A stretch of DNA of 64,000 nucleotides from Eutreptiella sp. 'Long Island Sound 2002'. Lineage: Eukaryota > Euglenozoa > Euglenophyceae > Eutreptiales > Eutreptiaceae. The notes under the pieces were generated by a model that made no database searches, had not been told where the DNA came from, and saw only the letters and a list, made by a program, of their open reading frames with translations. Shown in pieces: positions 10,933 to 21,580 of this stretch. The DNA lies in NCBI GenBank assembly GCA_964036045.1, contig OZ038382.1, forward strand, positions 135,336,442 to 135,400,441, in the 5' to 3' direction. How positions within the stretch are numbered: position 1 is the first letter of the stretch; each line of letters starts with the position of its first letter. The position numbers and the translations under genes are program-made.

Positions 10933-11737
10933 CAAGTTGTCTTCTTGGGCTTTTAGCTTGTATCCAAAGCGGGCTTTCAACATTTTTCGGTCCATGTGGT
11001 GGTTAAACAACAGGTGGGGGTGGCAAGGAGAAGGCGGAGGGCGGCGCGCTTTGGGTGCCCTTGAGTTTTGCCATGGTACACGGGGCGGTATGAGGCGCCC
11101 CATGGTGTCGCAAGGGAAGGTCAAATTTTAAAAACCACCACTCCCAAGCCTGCACCTCCCCCTCCCGTTGTAATGCCGTTGCCCCCGGCATCCCTCCCCC
11201 CCCCCCCCCCCCCGCGCGGGCCGTGTGGTGGTTGTAGGCCTGCTTGAGAATGGTGTTGAGGCTCTCAACGACATCGGCGCCCACCGCGCCCAAACCAACC
11301 CCAAGCCGTTCCGCCGTAGCCGGCGCCAACGTTACATTCTCCTCCAAGTAGAAGAGGTAGTTCTATTGGGAGGCAGCCTTGCACCATTGCAAGCGGGAGG
11401 CCCGCGCCACCTTGGCGGCTTGTAGGGCGCGAGTTCGGGAGTCCGAGTTCAAGTCCCGGAGGAGGTCCCGCATGGCAACCACGGCTTGCCACTCACCATC
11501 CTCTGCGCATAGGCCAATAGTGGCCTGATAATTTCCTCCCCTGCGAGCAACAACGCCCGTGCCTCCTCTCCATCAGGTGAGGCCGAGGCACCCAACCTAA
11601 CACCCGTGCGTGCCCGGTTCAGCACGCGTTGCACGGCCACGGCGTTGTCCTAGGGAAGGTGTCCGAGGCGAGCCTTAATGAAGACCACTTGGAGGCGGCC
11701 CATGGCCATGCAACAATGGAGGATACATAGGAAGACC
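10933..11737 (-). pseudogene. family-AB copy B, central exon with E-x2-N-x3-K helix
   Basis: The exon begins at the edge of an inserted element. It reads CCMAMGRLQVVFIKARLGHL to TAG 11650-11652, then VAVQRVLNRARTGVRLGAS and GEEARALLLAGEEIIRPLLA. A one-base shift near 11490 leads into MRDLLRDLNSDSRTRALQAA, and TAG 11363-11365 interrupts KAASQ/NYLFYLEENVTL. Beyond lies VVESLNTILKQAYNHHTARA, a poly-Gly run from the poly-C tract at 11197-11212, and EWWFLKFDLPLRHHGAPHTA. A further shift near 11020 leads to HMDRKMLKARFGYKLKAQED and the donor. The E-x2-N-x3-K helix near an HTAR motif recalls transposase regions around the third acidic residue; this is inference. No named family is assigned. Confidence 0.5.
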
Positions 11738-12489
11738 AACCCTAGGTACACGCCAGAAGACCCAATTTCGTTCTAGACTAGATGGCGCTAGAAGGCTAGA
11801 ACGAAAAGAAGAGGGGATTACCCCAGGCCATGTGTAATTGCCCGCCAAAACCGCCCGCCGGAGGCCAATAAACGCGTTGATGCGTTTATTTTCGCGATTT
11901 TCACCGTTTTGGCCCCGGTTGGGCCGTTTATTGATGTATATTGATGTTTTCTTTGTGTTTTTTTGTGTTTTTCAGAGGTATGTGAAAGGTTGATGTGGTT
12001 TTCATTACCTATTGCCTTTTTTTGGGGGCTTTCTTTTTTATCTAATTTGTCCCAGAATTCACTTGTCAGCTGATTTGTCCATGTGTTCACGAGTGTCGCT
12101 ACACGGTGCAACGGTTCGATAGACAATATACAAGGTAGAAACTACAAAGCATAAAATAGAAAGTAGGAAGTACAAAGTAGAAAGTAGAAAGTGGAAAGTA
12201 TGACAGGAGAGATAACAAAACGATCCACGAAGAGCACTACCGTCGCTAAGTGTAGCATTCCTTTCATGTGTACGGAATCCCTACACGTGCACACATATGG
12301 AGTCAAGCTTGTGGAGTAGACGTTCAAGTCGGGGTTGGGGTTGGGCAAACGAGGGTGCGAGAGCTCCGCAGGCATAACGTTCGGGAAAGGGTCGTGGGCA
12401 AGGGTCGGCACACGCTTCATTAGTACAAAATTTTTCGTGTCAAAGCTATACCAAGGGTTCAGGGTCTCGAGGAAAGGGTGGGAATGGGT

Positions 12490-13199
12490 GCCTCATACAA
12501 TCTTCTCATTTGTCCCTCTCACCAGCATCTTGTAATGCGTCCCGTTTGGGTTCGACGCGCCGACGGTGGTCAATGGGTGCACCTGGGCGCCGTTGCCGAT
12601 GCGGTAGCTCATGTGAAGCGCAACGGTACGGACATCTTTCACACGCAGGTCACCCGGGCGGCAAACAAAGGAGGTACCAGCAAGGGGTGGTAGCTCTCTT
12701 TTGAAGATGAGATCCCACATCCACCCTTTGTCGCCAATGCCCGAGTATTGTTGCTGCCTACAAGCAAACCATGCTGAAGGCAGGTTTGCCCATCGAAAAA
12801 TGGGTGTCCCGGATGTTCTGGTATTGCGTTGATGGTGCAGAGGTCATGCAATCAACCGGCAATGGCGTGGCGGGCCTGCTGATGCAGCTGCAGGCGGAAG
12901 TGCTCGGCTACAGTGTGGTTGTTCCGGTGCACGCCAACTGCCACCGCGCTGATTTGGCCTTCCGGGACGCCATGGATTTCAGCCACGTGCTCCTCCACAT
13001 CGTCTCCGAGGATATGACCTCCGTGACCGGCTGGTTCAAAAACGCGCCTACACGGTTGCGCAACCTACGTACCATGGCCATCAGCATGGGCATGTCGCCG
13101 CTCCGGTACGGGTGTTTGAGCCAACGCCGATGGGCAGCTTTTGCGGCTCCCGCAGTTCGCAAAAAACAATTTAGCAGAATCAGAGTTTATGACCCCTAA
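12490..13199 (+). pseudogene. hAT-superfamily transposase relic (DUF4371-like core)
   Basis: From 12771 the protein reads WYCVDGAEVMQSTGNGVAGL, then VPVHANCHRADLAFRDAM, WFKNAPTRLRNL and GCLSQRRWA. In hAT transposases this order is the second catalytic aspartate (DGA), the HCxxHR-like motif, a helical insertion and the TRW-like motif. hAT enzymes cut and paste DNA with a DDE RNase-H fold. The upstream part in phase 1 (VKRNGTDIFHTQVTRAANKG) contains TAG 12691-12693 with coding sequence beyond (LSFEDEIPHPPF). A one-base shift at 12768-12771 joins it to the main part. The C-terminal dimerisation domain and catalytic glutamate are missing, so the copy is dead. Confidence 0.7.
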
Positions 13200-13936
13200 T
13201 CAAAATGTTTTTTTTGGCCAAAAGTGTGGTTCAAAATCCTGTCACACAAAACAAAAGATGTGTACCCATCCCAATGTATTTTCAGTTTCACTTTTACCAA
13301 GAGCAAAACCCACAAAAACAAATGTTCTACCAAAATCTTTTTCCAAAATGGAAACCTTTTTGCCAAAAACAAAACTATTTTACCAGAACCAAGGCCATGG
13401 TACCAAAATGAAACCGTTTTTACCGGAACAACGTCGTACCTAGTCGCCAATACCCAGTAGCAAAATCCTTTTATCAAAATCAAAACAAATTTACCAAAAT
13501 CAAATGTTTTCTTTAAAATTAACAAATTTTAACTAAAAGCAAAAAGAGAGTCATCAAGTGTTTACCAAATCCTTTCACCAAATTCTTTTTTACAAAAAAA
13601 ACGAAAAAAAACAACCCTTTCACACCTCACCCCGCCGCCCGCCGAGACCCCTGTTGGCGGGCGTTTACTCATGGCCTGGATTACCCCCACCCGTGGGGGT
13701 CAAGAGTGGGTGATATGACGGATCCAACTTGGACCCCCCCATTAGTACTTGGGGGCATAGGGCTTGTTTTTCACAATTTTAGCGTTTTGACCTAAAATTG
13801 GAATGGAAAAAGTTTTTGTTCTAGCGATGTTCTACGGATGTTCCACCGCCGCTCCCTAGGACGGCGCTTGAACATCTAGCGCAAAACGAAACTAGAACAG
13901 AAACATTCAAACTTTTTGGCCAGCGAAGGCCACCAA

Positions 13937-13959
13937 TGTGTGTGTGGGAGGGCTTCCAT

Positions 13960-14004
<45 letters not shown>

Positions 14005-14585
14005 GGAAACCAACACAGGGGGCACATGTTTTTGCATATGTGCCCCCCCCCCCCCCAAACACACACAGTGTGGCATAGACACAACACACAACATACGATG
14101 TCAAGGGTGGGGAGGGTGGGGTAAGAGGCCGACCACAAGCACGGCATAAAAACCCCCTGAGTGTCGGGCTATCAGCCCCCCCCCCCTTTCCATTTTGTGG
14201 TCTGGTTTGTGGGGCTACTGTGCTTGTTGTGCTTAAGGTGAGGGAGGGTATCCATTATCTTTTTGCAGGTGTGCACACCTGCAAAAAGATAATGGATACC
14301 CTCCCTAACCTCAAGCACAACAAGCACAGTAGCCCCACAACCCAGACCACAAAATGGAACGGGGGGGGGGGGGTGATAGCCCGACACTGAGGGGTGTTTG
14401 TGCGGTGCTTGTGGTCGGCCTCTTACCCCACCCTCCCCACCCTTGACATCGTATGTTGTGTGTTGTGTTGTGCATACGCTCCTGCAAAACTGTGTGTATG
14501 CTTGAAGGGGGGCACATATGTGTATGCATGCGTCAAGTGTGTTGGTTGCTATGAGTGTGTGTGTCATGCACCCCCCAACCCACTG
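13937..14585. repeat. 650-bp near-perfect inverted repeat (foldback)
   Basis: The arms meet at the palindrome GCAGGTGTGCACACCTGC, centred near 14278. The inner 200 bases of each arm match almost perfectly (for example AAAAGATAATGGATACCCTC and its complement), including C/G tracts at 14179-14188 and 14359-14371. Outer parts match with indels out to an (AC)n tract at 13961-14001 on the left and CATGACACACACAC-like sequence near 14565 on the right. Both arms also contain the ACACAACACACAACATACGA motif. No coding content is supported. Confidence 0.85.
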
Positions 14586-14740
14586 TGATAATTTGGTTTT
14601 TATCTTCTACCTATTCTACCAGTCCAGGCTGGAACGATTTGTGTTCTAGGATAGACCATCTAGAAAACCGTTCTGCGCTAGAACATCTAGACTAGAAGTT
14701 CTAGGCTAGAACAAAATTGGGTGTTCTAGCGTGTACCAAG

Positions 14741-15042
14741 GGAAGCACCGCTCCACCACAATGTGCGAGGGGTCCCCTGCGCAACCCCCATTCTCCAAGG
14801 TGAGGCGCCTGTCTTGATAGTGGTGATGGGCCACCGCCTCCTCGTCCAATGTGCAGCGGACCGCCACCTTCACCCATGCCGCCGCAATCTTGTCCCACAC
14901 ACCCATATTGTAAATAGAGCCCACCATGGGCGATATTGAGACGCCATTAAGGCGTCTCACAAAGGGTTGCCCCGCCCCCCCCGATGACCTATTCATGGGG
15001 CACCCACTTTGTCCCTCAGTAGAAGTTCTTGCCATGTGCAGA
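14741..15042 (-). pseudogene. family-AB copy B, exon ending at the inserted element
   Basis: A TTGCAG acceptor on the minus strand precedes 15042. One phase begins SAHGKNFY and meets TGA at 15016-15018 and TAG at 14989-14991 within GTKWVPHE/VIGGGG. After a G run the other phase continues, with MVGSIYNMGVWDKIAAAWVK and EEAVAHHHYQDRRLTLE, to ERCF, where the terminal repeat of the 3-kb element starts. Both stops lie where a tryptophan would be unremarkable. The sequence clearly belongs with the neighbouring minus-strand exons, but no domain is recognised. Confidence 0.48.
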
Positions 15043-15202
15043 CTGCAACACCTCCAAAAAAGAGGGAACTAATTTTTGCATTAATTTTTCGAGGCTGATA
15101 TTAGATGAATTTTTCAGTCGGCGTTGATATTTGCAAAATATTGAACATTAACCTCCAAAAATCAACACAAAATCCAAAGCAAATCAAAACGGCCGTATAC
15201 GT

Positions 15203-15889
15203 TCAGTTTTTTGGACCATATTGTCGCTGGTGCGGCAATGTCTTGTCCCCGCATACGGCCATCCCAATCACCCATAGGTAGGCGGGTGTGCAGGCCTGTG
15301 CGCCGCGGTTGAGGAGCCCAATGAATAGTTGGGTCCAACTTCCGACGGCGCACGGGTAAGCATCCCCCCGGAGGAGGAAAGTGACCGGCCTCTTCCAATT
15401 GACGGTGTCCACAAGGGGTGGGCGCCATTGGATGTAGCGGGCCTAGGATTGGAGCGGCCAAGAGCGGCCGTTTGTGGGGGGCTCTAGCACAGACACGGTT
15501 GGATCTAGCGCAAGGGGCTTCGCCAACTCCTTCCATGTGTCCGTGAAGCGGTCACATGAAGGGATGGGTCGGGGTAATGGGAGGCCCGTCTCGGCCAGTC
15601 ATGAACTCCGACACATGCCGGAAGCCGGATTGGGGAACATTCAAGTCCATAAGTAGCCCGATCAATTCGGGTGCTAGGAAGAGGATGGAAGCATATTGCT
15701 TTGCGGCCTCTATTTGTTTGTTGCGGATGAGGGGGAGGTGGGGAACCTCGGTGGCCTGGTCAGGTGGCAATCCATGCCAAACTATCCGGAAGTAGCACAA
15801 TGTCGACAAGCTCCGCAACAGTGGAAAACTCGGTATAGAATGCACCACCACTTGGGGCCCCAGAAGATCCTTGTACATCCCCTAGAGAC
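15203..15889 (-). pseudogene. family-AB copy B, exon with conserved RGDAYP block
   Basis: After the acceptor at 15890 the minus-strand frame gives AELVDIVLLPDSLAW. It shifts and continues (LPPDQATEVPHLPLIRNKQI, then LFLAPELIGLLMDLNVPQSG), shifts again, and reads DRFTDTWKELAKPLALDPTV, TAG 15443-15445, ARYIQWRPP and FLLRGDAYPCAVGSWTQLF. Copy A at 57.2-57.5 kb aligns across this block: ERDFQARWKQL, FASWVKYI, RGDAYPVAGGNWTQL. This proves homology, and the TAG falls at the W of FASWVKYI. The coding part ends in YLWVIGMAVCGDKTL, matching LWVLSMANCDDKAM of copy A. AT-rich intron-like sequence follows at 15043-15200. The biochemical function is unknown. Confidence 0.6.
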
Positions 15890-15945
15890 CTACGTGAAAA
15901 GCAATATGCTTAATTTTTGATGTATGAAAGGGGGTAAAAATTCAC

Positions 15946-16196
15946 CTGCCAAATAAGAATATGTTAACCGAATTTCTGGTCATTTGCACCACTTTGCTTG
16001 TGCGCGTACTATGCCCATTAAGGGTTTTTGGTTGGTTAAAGGGTGCACAACGGGGTGGTATAGGGGTTCCATACTCTTTGAGGTGGTTGCGTAGGCCCAC
16101 ATCCTTCTCCGCGCTCCCCCTACTCACATCACTCCCAACTACGATTCCATTGTGTAGCTCTTGGTATGCTTTTCTCTCGTGATACCATTCTTGAGC
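15946..16196 (-). CDS. family-AB copy B, most 5' recognisable exon
   Basis: The minus-strand frame is open from about 16196. It reads AQEWYHERKAYQELHNGIVV, then SRGSAEKDVGLRNHLKEYGT and VVQMTRNSVNIFLFG, and ends at a CAG/GTGAAT donor at 15945. The 56-base intron 15890-15945 ends in TTTTCACGTAG. No initiator was found, and a TAA closes the phase upstream, so either an earlier exon exists or the 5' end is lost. No domain is recognised. This is the right-hand edge of the minus-strand gene that extends left to 8.7 kb. Confidence 0.5.
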
Positions 16197-16199
16197 TTA

Positions 16200-18681
16200 G
16201 TATGACACTCACGCGTTTGAGAGTTTGCGTGACCCTTTGGTCTCACAACGGCTGGGTGAGTGTGTGGCCTCCTCCCATTTGGCCAAGGCCCGTTGGTACA
16301 CCCAATGAAGCCCAAGCGTGCCGAATTTGGACAGTTACCGTTAGGGCCGAAATTATGCTAGCCATAGTTGCCAAGGGCACACTTGGCCATTGTACTGTTC
16401 CAGACATCCGTCGGAAGCTTACTGAGGATTGTGCAAGTATTACACCGATGCTACACTTTGCTCATATCATTGCCACTACTGCTAATGTGCGTGAAGTGTT
16501 GCGCATCTTGGGGGTAGTGCAAATGCAGCCACTTGCACCACCAACGTTGCAAGCACCCATGCCCCCAAGTATTACTTCGGCTTCTTTTGCTCTAACTGTG
16601 CCGCAACAATGTGCAAGAACACTAGAAGGCTTATAATGCTTCATGGAATCATAGGATCCTTTGCCTGTATACACCGGGTCTACCGATTCCAAGCCTAAGC
16701 CATCAACCAGACGCCATGCGGGCTTCTCATGTCCGTGGTGTAGTAGTGGATATGCTTGGCGTAAATGGTTGGCATCATTGATTCCAAATGGTAGCACTTT
16801 CAGACATTGCGGGGGTGGGAGTGGCAATTCTGCATGCACAACGGATTGCTTTGCCATCTGGGTGGTGGCCGCCGCAGGCATGATCAGAGTCCATTGCGCG
16901 CTGGGATTCCCATTGCATTGTTTTGCCCGAAACAAGGTCAACAATGTGCCTACCCGGGGTTGAGGGGTGCGATTCTCTGGCATGAAGCGCAAGTGTTGCT
17001 TGTTGGTCTTGCTGTGTTGCTCAAACGTGCTACTGCTTGGCCGCAGTGATCTGGACAACTTTTTCCCGCACAAACAAAACCAATGGTCACCAGTACTGTG
17101 TTCCCCATGTGCTTATGTCAGGGCAAGTGTCGTGGTGCATCGCTAGATGGTTGAGGCTAGAGAACTAGACAACGGTGTACAACGTTGGAAGTAGGTTTCG
17201 AGGCTTGGTGCATCCGGGCCAATTTTGTGCTTGTGTCGGTTGGTTGCAATCCATGTTTGTGTGCATACCATTCAACCACGGCGAAATTGCCACGGTTGGT
17301 AATTTGCCAGTCAAGGGCGGAACCGAGGAGGAAGCAATTGTAATTGTATGGAGTGGGATATGCAGACCCAAAGTCCGGGGATTTCCCTAGCTAGGTTGTG
17401 AATAGATTTGGGGATGCTTGGGTCCTACATGCGACTATATGGTGCAAATATGCAATCTTGGCAGAGTGCTAACCAAAATTAGTAGTTGCCGAGGTGTGGT
17501 GGTGTGGTTTTCTTATTGTCCGCCACTGTCACCTGCAGTGTCTTGTGCCCCGTTCTTGAGCCTTCGGGCCTTGAGCCATAAAGTTTCTTTTTGGGTTCCA
17601 TGGCAAACCAAAAACGCTAGGAAAAAAACTCTACTTGGTCTGTGTGAGACAAACCACCCTAGCTCCACGCCTCAATTCTCCTGGCCCTTGAGTGCTCAAA
17701 TTGTGTCTTGGCAATTCAATTGATGGATGAGGAGTGGCAATTTCCACTTTTTGGTAAGCCGGACTCTGCATAGCCCACATTGATTTATGGAATGATTTCA
17801 CCCTTGGCATAACGGCTTTTGCATTGCCAGGCTCTAAAAAGGCAAGGCCGCTGTTTGATGCAATTTCATGGGGCGTTTGGAGTGGTCCGGTCTCGTGTTT
17901 CTCCAAATGTTATTGCCTTGTGGTTGTGGGACGTAATAGCAACTGGTTTGCTTTCAATTGGTATAATGCATTGGGCTCAGGTTCCCCGTATGTCCCTGGT
18001 TGACATTGCCAATGCATTGTTGGGTCTCCCCAGAGATGTGTGTTCTCTTAGTGCTACTGTGTGATCGCTCTTTTTCCGGTAATGCACAAGTTGCGGTTTA
18101 CGTTTCATCGAGTGTTCGTGCTTTCGAAGGGGGAAGAGGCAGGGCGTTGAACATTTGCTAGGTGCCTTTGCAGCCTACGTTTGGACACACCCGTCGTTAG
18201 TTCGCGCATATGCAAACTTTGGTGGTACAACAACCTAAGACAAAGGCAAATAAACTTTCAAATGCCTCGGCGTCATTCTCAAACTTGACAGGTATATCAC
18301 CGGCTGTTGTACCTTTATCAGATGGATCCAATATGGTTTAAGGGCATGCAACCGTTACGCATCAAATACAATCAACAGACTCAAGCACCACGGTCACACA
18401 TCTTGGCATTGCAAGGATCACGGAAGGCAAGCGTGGTGTGAAATCACCTTGGCTTCGCAACTAATCCGTCTTAAATACATTCATTGCAACGGGGAAGATG
18501 ACCAAACAACGACATGCTGCAGACAACGTCTGCCCTTCAATTCTGGCTAAACAAAAAGGCATGATGCATCAAGCGGGACTCATAAGATGTCCGTGGCTGA
18601 TACAAGCCGGCAGCTACAAAGCAGTGGAAGTGATAGTCCCGGTGAAGTGCGGTAGCAACAAAAAGTACACTGGCCCCCATC
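16200..18681. other. no firmly supported gene; weak open phases on both strands
   Basis: Candidate pieces are 16166-16636 on plus (LTEDCASITPMLHFAHIIAT), 16462-17073 on minus and 17819-18064 on plus (a hydrophobic stretch around LWLWDVIATGLLSIGIMHWA). Each competes with an equally plausible reading in another phase, and no splice chain links them. The stretch 18065-18680 shows nothing coding. I would not annotate a product here. Confidence 0.35.
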
Positions 18682-19989
18682 ATGGCGAGGGCACGCAAGC
18701 CTAAGTATGCTCCCACTCAGCCCAAGAGGCCAAAAGTGCGCACCGCCGTGAACAGAGGTTAGTCAATCATTGGCTCGTGGCATTCATCGATGTGAACACT
18801 TGATGAACGAATGTGTAGAATCAAAAGCATTGATCCTTGTAGTTGCTGGCGATGATGGGCCATTACGGCAGAGGCGCGTTGCTTGGCTCATTGGTGCTGG
18901 ACATTCTGCCTGCACGGTGTGTCACATAGACGTACAAGTGAAGAAAATGTTTCAACATATGGCGTATCACAATGGTCGAGGGGAGATTTGAGTTGCCACG
19001 GCACCACCATGTGGTTTCTGTGGGAACACTGATGGGCGTTGCAACTTTGTAATGAACGAGGTGAAGACCGCCAAAGCGCATTTTCAGCCAACTGCTGCAT
19101 CTTGTGCCCTTGGTGAAGCATAATATGGCATCATTGTTTAAACCCGTTCTACACAACGAGCCAATTAAGTGCTTCGTTCTAGGATGTCCCGGTTGGGTGT
19201 GCTGCTACAACATGGAGCAGCACATGAAGGTGGATGAAGACCACTCAAACTTTGAAGCCTCTCCCTCAGAGCCAGAAGTTTGGCACTCCGCAGCTGAGCA
19301 ACGTGCTTTGGAGGCGGGCGCAACTGCCAACAATGCAACCCAAAAGATAGCACGTGCCGCCAAAAGGCAAAAGGATGCGAAAACTAGAAAAAAATCTCTG
19401 TGGTGAGTTGAAATTGCAACAGGAGGGAGTAGCAATTGCTGATGGGTCCGAAGAGGATGCATGCAAGCTACTGGCGTTGTGCCTATGCAACCAAGACACC
19501 TAGCAAGCTATGGCAATCCAAGACACAGCTCATACTGATTATGATCCATGTAGCGGATCAAAGCCCTCAGATTTTGATGAAGAGAAAGTGGACAGTAGTT
19601 TAGATGCCTCTGATGCCTTAGACTGTGACTCCTCGAACTCAAGCTCCGGCACATCCTCGTCATCTAGCTCCTCACCAAACCCTAGTGTTGCAGCCATAAA
19701 TGCTTGTCCCTCAAAGAAAAAGTGCACCACAAAGGAGGCCCACTCGGCCAAATATGAGGCTTTTGTTGAAGGTACAAATCGAAAAGACAAAGGCCATGAA
19801 ATTTGGAAGATATTCCCATTTAAGTTTTGTGAGCCAATTTGGATCTCCAATGTGCGAACCGGCTTGGATCTCCATTGTGTGAACCGGCTTGGATCTCCAT
19901 GGTGTGAACCGCCTTGTATCTCCAAGGCAGGTCATTGTGGGGCTGGTGCCATACCTTGGCACCACGGCTGTGGCGTGTCCATGGTTTGA
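18682..19989 (+). CDS. unrecognised Cys/His- and Ser-rich gene, several exons or frameshifts
   Basis: An ATG at 18682 gives a basic N-terminus (ARARKPKYAPTQPKRPKVRT) that ends at an AACAGAG/GTTAGT donor at 18757. Downstream coding-like pieces follow in phase 2, with TVCHIDVQVKKMFQHMAYHN and, past a TGA at 18989-18991, CGFCGNTDGRCNFVMNEVKT. Phase 3 continues with KHNMASLFKPVLHNEPIKCF then LGCPGWVCCYNMEQHMKVDE. A Lys/Arg-rich stretch ends at TGA 19404-19406. Phase 1 from 19510 reads a Ser/Asp-rich low-complexity region and TAKYEAFVEGTNRK-like sequence to 19989. The Cys pairs and a CxMEQH spacing suggest zinc binding. The Ser-rich segment is typical of disordered linkers. The exact exon structure is unresolved. 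Confidence 0.38.
19838..19925. repeat. 25-bp tandem repeat, about 3.6 units
   Basis: Units begin TTGGATCTCCATTGTGTGAA then CCGGC, at 19839, 19864, 19889 and a partial at 19914. They lie at the 3' end of the preceding Ser-rich open phase. The unit length is not a multiple of three. Confidence 0.85.
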
Positions 19990-20262
19990 TAGCGTGAAGG
20001 GAAAGGGCCGGGTGGAAAGATGGGCATCGCGGGGTCCACAACGGACATGGGGCACCTGTTGAACGGCGAGGACGAGCCATGTGAAACACGCGGGGTCCAT
20101 CACCGAGCATGGTAAGGCAATGGACATGTACACGGTGGCAAGGAAATGGGAACGGCCTTGGGGGAAGATTGACGTTGTGGGGTCCCCAGTAGACTTGGGG
20201 CACCTACCGAACAACCATGACGGGCGATTGTACCCACGCGGGTCCACCGGTTACTTGCCAGG
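19990..20262. repeat. diverged tandem duplication of ~140 bp
   Basis: Two successive segments align: GGAAAGGGCC...GGTGGAAAGAT...GCGGGGTCCACAACGGACATG...CACCTGTTGAAC and GGGAACGGCC...GGGGGAAGAT...GTGGGGTCCCCAGTAGACTTG...CACCTACCGAAC. Identity is moderate. No coding sequence is supported. Confidence 0.6.
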
Positions 20263-20362
20263 GTTCTCGCCCCATGCACTATGCAGGGGGACTCTTGCCG
20301 CCGACAAGTGGCCAGGATGGGGCGCTACGACATGATGCGTAGCCGGGAGTACTCATGAGCCT

Positions 20363-20686
20363 TTGTGCCACCTGTGCCACCATAAATGCCACCTGTGTCG
20401 GCAATGCACGTTGTTTGCTGGTTCATGCCATTATGCTGCAAAGTATACCATGGAGAGGAGGCCACCAACGGCTGCATGTCGCAAATGGCATGTTGGACAT
20501 GGGCTAGCCAAACAGAGGAATGCCAACGAGTGCCAAAGGCTTGTTATGCGGTGCGAAAACTGTGGTAATGTGTGGTATGTGCAACAAGGGAACAAAAACC
20601 GTAGGACCCACTTTTTTTTGTACGCCCCCCCCCCCATTAGGTCACCCCCCCGAGGGGGGGGTCACCACCGAAAAAAACTATCCTAG
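20363..20686 (+). CDS. short Cys/His-rich open phase, doubtful
   Basis: Phase 2 reads CHLCRQCTLFAGSC, then ACRKWHVGHGLAK and VMRCENCGNVWYVQQGNKNR before a poly-C tract at 20625-20634. Four CxxC or CxxxC pairs with H residues could form zinc ribbons. However, the first part overlaps a short ACCTGTG(C/T)C repeat, and no splice sites or start were identified. The following 20687-21580 contains C/G tracts and a CCCCCCCGAGGGGGGG palindrome near 20645, and no supported gene. Confidence 0.25.
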   Translation: MCHLCHHKCHLCRQCTLFAGSCHYAAKYTMERRPPTAACRKWHVGHGLAKQRNANECQRLVMRCENCGNVWYVQQGNKNRRTHFFLYAPPPIRSPPRGGGHHRKKLS

Positions 20687-21580
20687 GCGGCATCAAAAGC
20701 ATTTTTTCTCCCCCCCCCCCCTTGTTGGGGCCGTTGAATACCCACCGGAAGGGCGGTAATATGGGGCGTGCTCCCGTTATTCAACGAATTGTGGGTACGC
20801 AAGGAGTTGGGTGTCACTCCGTTGGAGCAAGTTGTCTCTCCGTTACGGGCCCTGTGGGGCTCAAGTCACAAGGGTTTCTACCGCCCCCTATACCCAGGTC
20901 TCTGTTTGGGTCCCCGGCCGTAGAGCTCTGGCCGGGCATTCACCCTTGGAGAGCTGACTAGCGCTTCAGCGCTGCTGCTGCGGATGGAAAACCCGTTCAG
21001 GGTACCGGTACCTCCGATTGCCTAAGGCACGTGGTGTTTGAATCCTATCATTGAGGAAGTAGGTGGTGTTTAAGTCCTATTGCTGATAAGCGTGTTGCAC
21101 TGGTGGCATGCCGCCTTGGACATTGGACCGGCCCAGTGCCGGTGGCGCTCTAACCTTGGTGGGGGTGGCCAGGGCGTTAGCATGGCCGTCACCGGACGTT
21201 CTTAGGCCAGGTCTGATGTGCTGTAGCCGTGAGGCAAAGGGGCGGGGGGGGTTCCCAGTGTGCCTACCACATTGCGGGGGTGTCCTATGGAGACCATTCT
21301 ACGAATGGGGTGGTGGTCCACTAATGCGTGGAAAAACACCACCCCCCCTCCGAGCTAAGATTGCGGCTGGGAAGCGCCCGGCATGTGTCACCCACCAGTG
21401 ACGTAGAGGCCAAGTTGGCTGGGGTTGGCAGACGGATGTTGCAAGAGGGGCACTAGGGAGTGATGCCCATCCACTCATCTGCGGACCGTGAGAAAATGGG
21501 TGTGGATGCAACATACCCGGGTGAAACGATGAGGAGGGGACCTGCCCTTGTGGGGCACGGCGTAGAAGGGTGCAAACAAT

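Larger units (their letters stand above)
11738..14740. mobile_element. 3-kb terminal-inverted-repeat element inserted in family-AB copy B
   Basis: The left end reads CTAGGTACACGCCAGAAGAC then CCAATTTCGTTCTAG at 11742-11776. The right end is its complement, with CTAGAACAAAATTGGGTGTT then CTAGCGTGTACCAAG ending at 14740. Removing the interval joins the minus-strand coding sequence in frame: ERCF from 14741-14760 meets LCILHCCM from about 11727. Flanks show GGAAGACC on the left and GGAAGCAC on the right, a possible imperfect 8-bp duplication, although the left copy is not flush with the terminal repeat. The interior holds a hAT transposase relic and a long palindrome. The same ends occur at 56571 and 60930. 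Confidence 0.65.

Noticed and set aside
16462-17073. 203-codon minus-strand ORF as a gene
   Set aside because: An equally long and plausible plus-strand phase overlaps, and no splice or start evidence separates them.
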